A DNA stretch of 64,000 nucleotides, taken from NCBI RefSeq assembly GCF_016907315.1, contig NZ_JAFBBS010000001.1, positions 434,001 through 498,000 of the forward strand, read 5' to 3'. A program made the translations under genes and the position numbers. The notes beneath the pieces were generated by a model, which saw only the letters and a list, made by a program, of their open reading frames with translations, had not been told where the DNA came from and ran no database searches. The DNA is from Microbacterium esteraromaticum (GTDB lineage Bacteria > Actinomycetota > Actinomycetes > Actinomycetales > Microbacteriaceae). Positions within the stretch are counted from its first letter, which is position 1; the number at the start of each line of letters is the position of its first letter. Shown one piece after another: positions 59,525 through 64,000 of the stretch.

Positions 59525-60232
59525 TCACGGGCGACCGGGCGCGCCTGGCGGCAGCCGGTCTTTCACGGTCGATGCGTACACGTCGTCGTAGCGCTGTGCG
59601 CCCAGCCGCTGCAGTGCGATCATGATCTCGTCGGTGACGGAGCGCAGGATGTAGCGGTCGTTCTCCATGCCCTCGTAACGGGAGAAGTCGAGCGGCTCCC
59701 CGATGAGGATCCCGACGCGCATGATGTTCGGGATGCGCTGGCCGATCGGCATCGCCGTGTCGGTGTCGACCATGATCACGGGGATCACGGGGATCACGGG
59801 GACCTTCGCCTCGAGAGCCATCCGGGCGATGCCCGTGCGCCCCCGGTAGAGACGACCGTCGGGACTGCGCGTGCCCTCGGGGTAGATGCCGAGCAGGTCG
59901 CCCCGGCCCAGGATCTGCAGGCCCGTGTTGAGCGAGGCCTCGGAGGCCTTGCCGCCCGATCGATCGATCGGTATCTGACCGGTCCCCTTCATGAAGACGC
60001 GCGTGGCCCAGCCCTTGAGGCCACGACCGGTGAAGTAGTCGCTCTTCGCCAGGAACGACATGGGTCGATCCAGCACCAGGGGCAGGAAGATCGAGTCGGC
60101 GAATGAGAGATGATTGCTCGCCAGAATGGCCGCGCCACTGGTCGGGACGTTGTCGCGCCCCACGATCCAGGGTCGGAAGATCGCCTTGACCAGCGGACCG
60201 ATCGCGACGTACTTCATCAGCCAGTAGAACAT
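59525..60232 (-). CDS. 1-acylglycerol-3-phosphate acyltransferase (PlsC family)
   Basis: 235 residues. Acyltransferase motif NHLSFAD (H41, D46 of HX4D) and YPEGTRSPDG are present. Most likely acylates lysophosphatidate in phospholipid synthesis. A 9-bp unit is repeated three times (59775-59801), giving a PVIPVIPVI run at the strand usually read PVIPV. TAGACT lies 8 nt before the ATG. Neighbour of an acyl-CoA synthetase on the opposite strand. Confidence 0.9.
   Translation of the reverse strand: MFYWLMKYVAIGPLVKAIFRPWIVGRDNVPTSGAAILASNHLSFADSIFLPLVLDRPMSFLAKSDYFTGRGLKGWATRVFMKGTGQIPIDRSGGKASEASLNTGLQILGRGDLLGIYPEGTRSPDGRLYRGRTGIARMALEAKVPVIPVIPVIMVDTDTAMPIGQRIPNIMRVGILIGEPLDFSRYEGMENDRYILRSVTDEIMIALQRLGAQRYDDVYASTVKDRLPPGAPGRP
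59775..59801. repeat. Three tandem 9-bp units in the plsC-like gene
   Basis: Three copies of ATCACGGGG on the plus strand, encoding repeated Pro-Val-Ile on the minus strand. Confidence 0.85.
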
Positions 60233-60348
60233 CGTGAGGAAGTCTAGCGCCGTGCAGACCCAGGCGACCGAGTTTCATTTCTCATGCGACTGGGTCTCAT
60301 GCCATAGACTCGGAGATCACACGTCCGATCGGTGCCGAAGGAGCTGCC

Positions 60349-62175
60349 GTGGCCCAGTTCGAAGTCCCCGCAATCGTCCCTGCTGACCCGGAAGGGAACG
60401 TCAGCGATCTGCTGGCTCAGCGGGTTCAGAAGACCCCGGATCTCGCGCTGTTCAGCGTGCCGGACGGCAGCGGCTGGCGGGACATCTCAGCGAAGGACTT
60501 CGAGACCGCCGTCATCGCCCTCGCGAAGGGCTTCGTCGCCGCCGGCATCCAGCCCGGCGAGAAGGTCGGGTTCATCGCCAAGACCACCTACGACTGGACT
60601 CTCGTCGACTTCGCCCTCTTCTATGCCGGCGCGGTCATGGTGCCGATCTACGAGACCAGCTCCCCCGCGCAGATCCAGTGGATCATGGAGGACTCCGGCG
60701 CGACAGCTCTGATCGTCGAGTCGGCCGAGCACTTCACCCGCGCCGACGAGGTGCGCGGCGATCTGCCGCTCGTGCGCGAGATCTGGCAGCTGCACCTGGG
60801 CGCGATCGACACCCTCACCGCCCGGGGCGCCGAGATCGACGACGCCGAGATCGAGCGCCGTCGGGGCATCGCCGTCGGCTCCGACATCGCGACACTCATC
60901 TACACGTCCGGATCGACCGGTCGGCCGAAGGGCTGCGTGCTCACGCACAGCAACTTCGTCGAGCTCTCCCGCAACTCGGCCAAGGCTCTCGACGCCGTCG
61001 TATCGGCTCCCGGCGCATCGACGCTGCTGTTCATCACGACCGCGCACGTGTTCGCTCGCTTCATCTCCATCCTGGCCATCCACTCCGGCGTGCGCACCGG
61101 GCACCAGCCCGACACGAAGCAGCTGCTGCCGGCGCTGGGGTCGTTCAAGCCGACCTTCTTGCTCGCCGTCCCCCGCGTCTTCGAGAAGGTGTACAACTCG
61201 GCTGAGCAGAAGGCCGAAGCGGGCGGCAAGGGCAAGATCTTCCGCGCAGCCGCCGCGGTCGCCATCGAGCACTCGACGCTTCTCGAAGAGGGCAAGCCGA
61301 TCCCGTTCGGCATGCGCCTCAAGTTCGCGCTCTTCAACAAGCTCGTCTACAGCAAGCTTCGCGAAGCCATGGGCGGCAACGTCGCCTACGCGGTCTCGGG
61401 GTCTGCGCCCCTGGGCGCGCGCCTCGGCCACTTCTTCCACAGCCTCGGCGTGGTGATCCTCGAGGGCTACGGCCTGACCGAGACCACGGCGCCCGCGACC
61501 GTCAACCTGGCCGACAAGTCGAAGATCGGCACCGTCGGACCCGCGCTTCCCGGTGTCGGCGTGCGCCTCGCCGAAGACGGCGAGATCGAGGTCAAGGGAA
61601 TCAATGTCTTCAAGGAGTACTGGAACAATCCCGAGGCGACCGCAGCGGCGTTCAACGACGGCTGGTTCCGCACCGGCGACCTCGGCAGCTTCGACTCCGA
61701 GGGCTTCCTGACGATCACCGGCCGAAAGAAGGAGATCATCGTCACGGCGGGCGGCAAGAACGTCGCGCCCGCCATGCTCGAGGATCCGATCCGCTCGAAC
61801 CCCATCGTGGGACAGGTCGTCGTGGTGGGCGATCAGAAGCCGTTCATCTCGGCACTGGTGACGCTCGACTCCGAGATGCTGCCCACCTGGCTTGCCAACA
61901 ACGGCCTGCCTGCGGACATGTCGCTCAGCGAGGCGAGCCGCAACCAGGCGGTGCGCGACGAGGTGCAGCGTGCGATCGATCGCGCCAACAAGACGGTGTC
62001 GCGTGCCGAGTCGATCCGCAAGTTCACGATCCTGCCGATCGAGTGGACCGAGGCCAGCGGCCACCTCACCCCGAAGATGTCGATCAAGCGCAATGTGATC
62101 CTCGACGACTTCGCCGACGCGGTGGCCGAGATCTACGACGCCCCGGTGCACACGACCAACACTCCGCTCGGCTGA
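60349..62175 (+). CDS. Long-chain acyl-CoA synthetase (FadD15-like)
   Basis: 608 residues, AMP-forming ligase. P-loop YTSGSTGRPKGCVLTHSN, VSGSAPLG and EGYGLTETTAP, then GWFRTGDLG and the C-terminal GRKKEIIVTAGGKNVAP. Activates fatty acids with CoA and ATP. GTG start with AAGGAG 6-7 nt upstream and a leader of about 35 nt after TAGACT near 60305. The position next to aroG and an acyltransferase parallels the M. tuberculosis fadD15 region. Confidence 0.93.
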   Translation: MAQFEVPAIVPADPEGNVSDLLAQRVQKTPDLALFSVPDGSGWRDISAKDFETAVIALAKGFVAAGIQPGEKVGFIAKTTYDWTLVDFALFYAGAVMVPIYETSSPAQIQWIMEDSGATALIVESAEHFTRADEVRGDLPLVREIWQLHLGAIDTLTARGAEIDDAEIERRRGIAVGSDIATLIYTSGSTGRPKGCVLTHSNFVELSRNSAKALDAVVSAPGASTLLFITTAHVFARFISILAIHSGVRTGHQPDTKQLLPALGSFKPTFLLAVPRVFEKVYNSAEQKAEAGGKGKIFRAAAAVAIEHSTLLEEGKPIPFGMRLKFALFNKLVYSKLREAMGGNVAYAVSGSAPLGARLGHFFHSLGVVILEGYGLTETTAPATVNLADKSKIGTVGPALPGVGVRLAEDGEIEVKGINVFKEYWNNPEATAAAFNDGWFRTGDLGSFDSEGFLTITGRKKEIIVTAGGKNVAPAMLEDPIRSNPIVGQVVVVGDQKPFISALVTLDSEMLPTWLANNGLPADMSLSEASRNQAVRDEVQRAIDRANKTVSRAESIRKFTILPIEWTEASGHLTPKMSIKRNVILDDFADAVAEIYDAPVHTTNTPLG

Positions 62176-62187
62176 GTCGAACGGATG

Positions 62188-62229
62188 CATGAAGAAGGGC
62201 CCGCGCATCAGCGCGGGCCCTTCTTCATG
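62188..62229. terminator. Bidirectional hairpin between fadD and def
   Basis: Perfect 19-bp stem with an ATCA loop; the right arm is T-rich (CCCTTCTTCATG), so both convergent genes can end here. Confidence 0.85.
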
Positions 62230-62246
62230 AGGCAGTTCGAACTCGT

Positions 62247-62738
62247 CTAGAACCAGTCGCTCTCGCGCACCTGGCGCATCGCGAGCTTGCGGGTCTCGCC
62301 CTCGAGCCGGCTCAGGTACACGCGTCCGTCGAGATGGTCGGTCTCGTGCTGCAGCGCCTGCGCGAGCAGCCCCTCGCCCTCGAGCACGACCGGCTGGCCG
62401 TCGAGGTCGATGCCCTCCACTCGTGCCCACGGGTGACGGGGCGTGTCGTGCCACAGCCCGGGCACCGACAGGCATCCCTCCCCCGTCGGCGCGGCCTCGC
62501 CGCGCACCTCGGTCAGCACGGGGTTGATGACGTACCCGACCTCGCCGTCGACGTTGTAGCTGAAGGCGCGAAGCGCGAACCCGATCTGGTTCGCCGCCAC
62601 GCCCGCTCGTCCCGGCAGCTCGACGGTGTCGATCAGGTCTGTGATGAGCGCACGCACGCCCTCGTCGATCTCGTCAATGGGGGCGCATACGGTGCGCAGC
62701 ACAGGGTCGCCGTAGAGGCGGATCTCACGAACGGTCAT
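62247..62738 (-). CDS. def: Peptide deformylase
   Basis: 163 residues. Removes the formyl group from nascent N-termini. Motif 1 GRAGVAANQ (43-51; a variant of GxGxAAxQ), motif 2 EGCLS with metal ligand C89, motif 3 HETDH with H131, E132 and H135. The start overlaps the stop of the MinD-like gene (ATGA), so the pair is coupled. Confidence 0.96.
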   Translation of the reverse strand: MTVREIRLYGDPVLRTVCAPIDEIDEGVRALITDLIDTVELPGRAGVAANQIGFALRAFSYNVDGEVGYVINPVLTEVRGEAAPTGEGCLSVPGLWHDTPRHPWARVEGIDLDGQPVVLEGEGLLAQALQHETDHLDGRVYLSRLEGETRKLAMRQVRESDWF

Positions 62739-63970
62739 CAGACGGCCTTCGCTCGCAGACCTTCGATGAGCGCGGCGGCCACCTCGCGCGCAGCCTGGCG
62801 CGTCGCCGGCTGAAGACTGGCGAAGTCGATCGCGCCTCCGCCGGCGATCTGCGCGTCATACGGGATGCGCAGCACGTGCTTGGCGCGCGTCGCGAAGTGC
62901 GACTCGAGTTCGCTCAGGCGCACCAGCGGGGCACCGGGAGTCGACTGGTTGAGCACGACGATCGCCTCACGTGCGAGGGCCGCGTGACCGTTCGTCTCGA
63001 GCCACGTGATGGTCTCGGATGCCAGACGAGCCTCGTCGACGCTCAGCCCGGAGACGATGATCAGCTGATCGGCGAGATCGAGCGTCGCACCCATCACCGA
63101 GTGCACGATGCCGGTGCCGGAGTCGGTGAGCACGAGGGAGTAGTACTGCGCCGCGACGGTGGCGACATCTCGGTAGTCTGCGTCCCCGAAAGCCTCGGAC
63201 ACGCGCGGATCGGCGTCGGATGCGAGGACATCGAGTCGGGTCTGATCGCGGGCGACGAGGGCCGAGACGTCGTGGAAGCCGCGGATGTCGTGCTGTGCGC
63301 GCACGAGGTCGCGCACCGACTTCGCATGCGAGCCGACGACGCGCTCGGCGAGCGTGCCACGGTCGGGGTTCGCATCGACGGCGATCACGCGGTCGTCGCG
63401 CGCATCGGCCAGTGCCATTCCGAGCAAAGCTGTCACTGTCGTCTTGCCGACGCCTCCCTTGCGCGACAGCACCGGCACGAACCGCGCGGTTCCAGTGAGC
63501 GGCGCCGCGATGCGAGCGCTGAGCTGCTTGCGCTCTCGGGCCTTGCGGCTGTCGCCGACATTGATGCGGCCACCGGACACCGAGTAGAGCAGGTGGCTCC
63601 AGGTGCCCTCGGGCTCCGGCTTCGCCACGCGTGCCGGGTCGAGCAGGCGGTCGGCGGTGAGCAGGTCGGCGGTCTCGCTGCTGGAGGCGGAGCCGAGATC
63701 GTCCAGACGCTTCGAGGTCAGGGCGATCTCAGCGGGACGCACGGGCGCGGGGCGCGCCTCGGGTGCGGAGTCGTCGGTGGCCACGGTGTGGTTCTCCTCT
63801 GCGGGGGTGGCAGCAGGCCGCGGCGACACGGCGACTGCCGACAGGGCGGCGGATGCCGGAGCGGTCGTCGCCGTGGGGTCTGGTGCGAGCCGAGGGGCGG
63901 GTGCATCGTCCGGCGCCGGCACGCTGTCCGGCATAGGTGCGGTGACGGAGACCGGAGCCGCCTGGGTCAT
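62738..63970 (-). CDS. MinD/ParA-like ATPase with disordered N-terminus (start may lie outside window)
   Basis: 410 residues from the ATG at 63970. Residues 1-120 are Ala/Pro-rich and probably unstructured. The deviant Walker A KGGVGKTT is at 171-178, with [13 protein letters not shown] following and a Walker B-like LVLTDSGTG. The pattern [20 protein letters not shown] before the ATPase domain resembles the actinobacterial MinD-like proteins found near type VII secretion genes. The frame stays open to the window edge, and only GAGGG precedes this ATG, so the true start is uncertain. Confidence 0.8.
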   Translation of the reverse strand: MTQAAPVSVTAPMPDSVPAPDDAPAPRLAPDPTATTAPASAALSAVAVSPRPAATPAEENHTVATDDSAPEARPAPVRPAEIALTSKRLDDLGSASSSETADLLTADRLLDPARVAKPEPEGTWSHLLYSVSGGRINVGDSRKARERKQLSARIAAPLTGTARFVPVLSRKGGVGKTTVTALLGMALADARDDRVIAVDANPDRGTLAERVVGSHAKSVRDLVRAQHDIRGFHDVSALVARDQTRLDVLASDADPRVSEAFGDADYRDVATVAAQYYSLVLTDSGTGIVHSVMGATLDLADQLIIVSGLSVDEARLASETITWLETNGHAALAREAIVVLNQSTPGAPLVRLSELESHFATRAKHVLRIPYDAQIAGGGAIDFASLQPATRQAAREVAAALIEGLRAKAV

Positions 63971-64000
63971 GGCCGATCCCTCGGAGCCGGAAGCGGGCTC

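Overview
The window looks like a chromosomal, almost entirely housekeeping segment from a high-GC Gram-positive actinobacterium, most likely Microbacteriaceae (Microbacterium or a close relative). The reasons are the strong G/C bias at third codon positions, frequent GTG/TTG starts, the actinobacterial bcc-aa3 respiratory genes (qcrCAB, ctaCDEF), Wag31/DivIVA and SepF without FtsA, actinobacterium-specific families (DUF3040, DUF3043, Rv2175c-like), and gene order that follows recalled Mycobacterium tuberculosis synteny blocks. Genus assignment is inference. I saw no tRNA or rRNA gene, insertion sequence, prophage, CRISPR array or defence system.

Layout. 1-10440: DNA repair and translation block: uvrA (3' end cut by the window edge), an OhrR-type MarR regulator divergent from a small zinc-ribbon protein, uvrB, a DUF4126 membrane protein, a GNAT-coaE pair, rpsA, and a 5'-3' exonuclease. 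10454-12524: PHP phosphoesterase and trpD. 12716-21319: the respiratory supercomplex genes as two convergent units, ctaE-qcrC-qcrA-qcrB rightward and ctaC-ctaD-ctaF leftward, with a GNAT and a rhodanese gene between them. 21409-31817: erpA, an M20 peptidase, DUF3043, pyrD, nrdR, hisD, an unrecognised membrane protein and dnaE. 31885-35653: an ECF-type sigma factor with a CU044_5270-like membrane partner, NUDIX, GNAT and an RluA-family pseudouridine synthase. 35656-52470: lspA, then the division and cell wall (dcw) cluster, all leftward: mraZ, rsmH, ftsL-like, ftsI, murF, mraY, murD, ftsW, murG, murC, ftsQ, ftsZ, yggS, sepF, yggT, divIVA. murE is missing from its usual slot between ftsI and murF, and yfiH from its usual slot between ftsZ and yggS. 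52725-63970: DUF3040, a polyprenyl diphosphate synthase, an Rv2175c-like DNA-binding protein, a LysM protein, a PASTA-domain Ser/Thr kinase, class II DAHP synthase, an acyltransferase, an acyl-CoA synthetase, peptide deformylase and a MinD/ParA-like ATPase.

How it works together. The dcw genes make lipid II precursors (MurF, MurD, MurC, MraY, MurG), polymerise and cross-link them (FtsW, FtsI) and place the septum (FtsZ, SepF, FtsQ, FtsL, DivIVA). The polyprenyl synthase may supply isoprenoid carrier precursors. The PASTA kinase probably senses cell-wall material and may phosphorylate the neighbouring Rv2175c-like protein. QcrABC and CtaCDEF together form a menaquinol-to-oxygen chain.

Regulation. 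About twenty genes have a TANNNT-like -10 element 6-8 nt before the start codon, the signature of leaderless transcription, and this fixes several start codons. Strong hairpin terminators lie between many convergent genes. The mraZ upstream region holds two arrays of GTGGAG repeats in opposite orientation plus a 30-bp perfect palindrome. No gene-free stretch exceeds 300 bases; the longest, 52471-52724, is described feature by feature.
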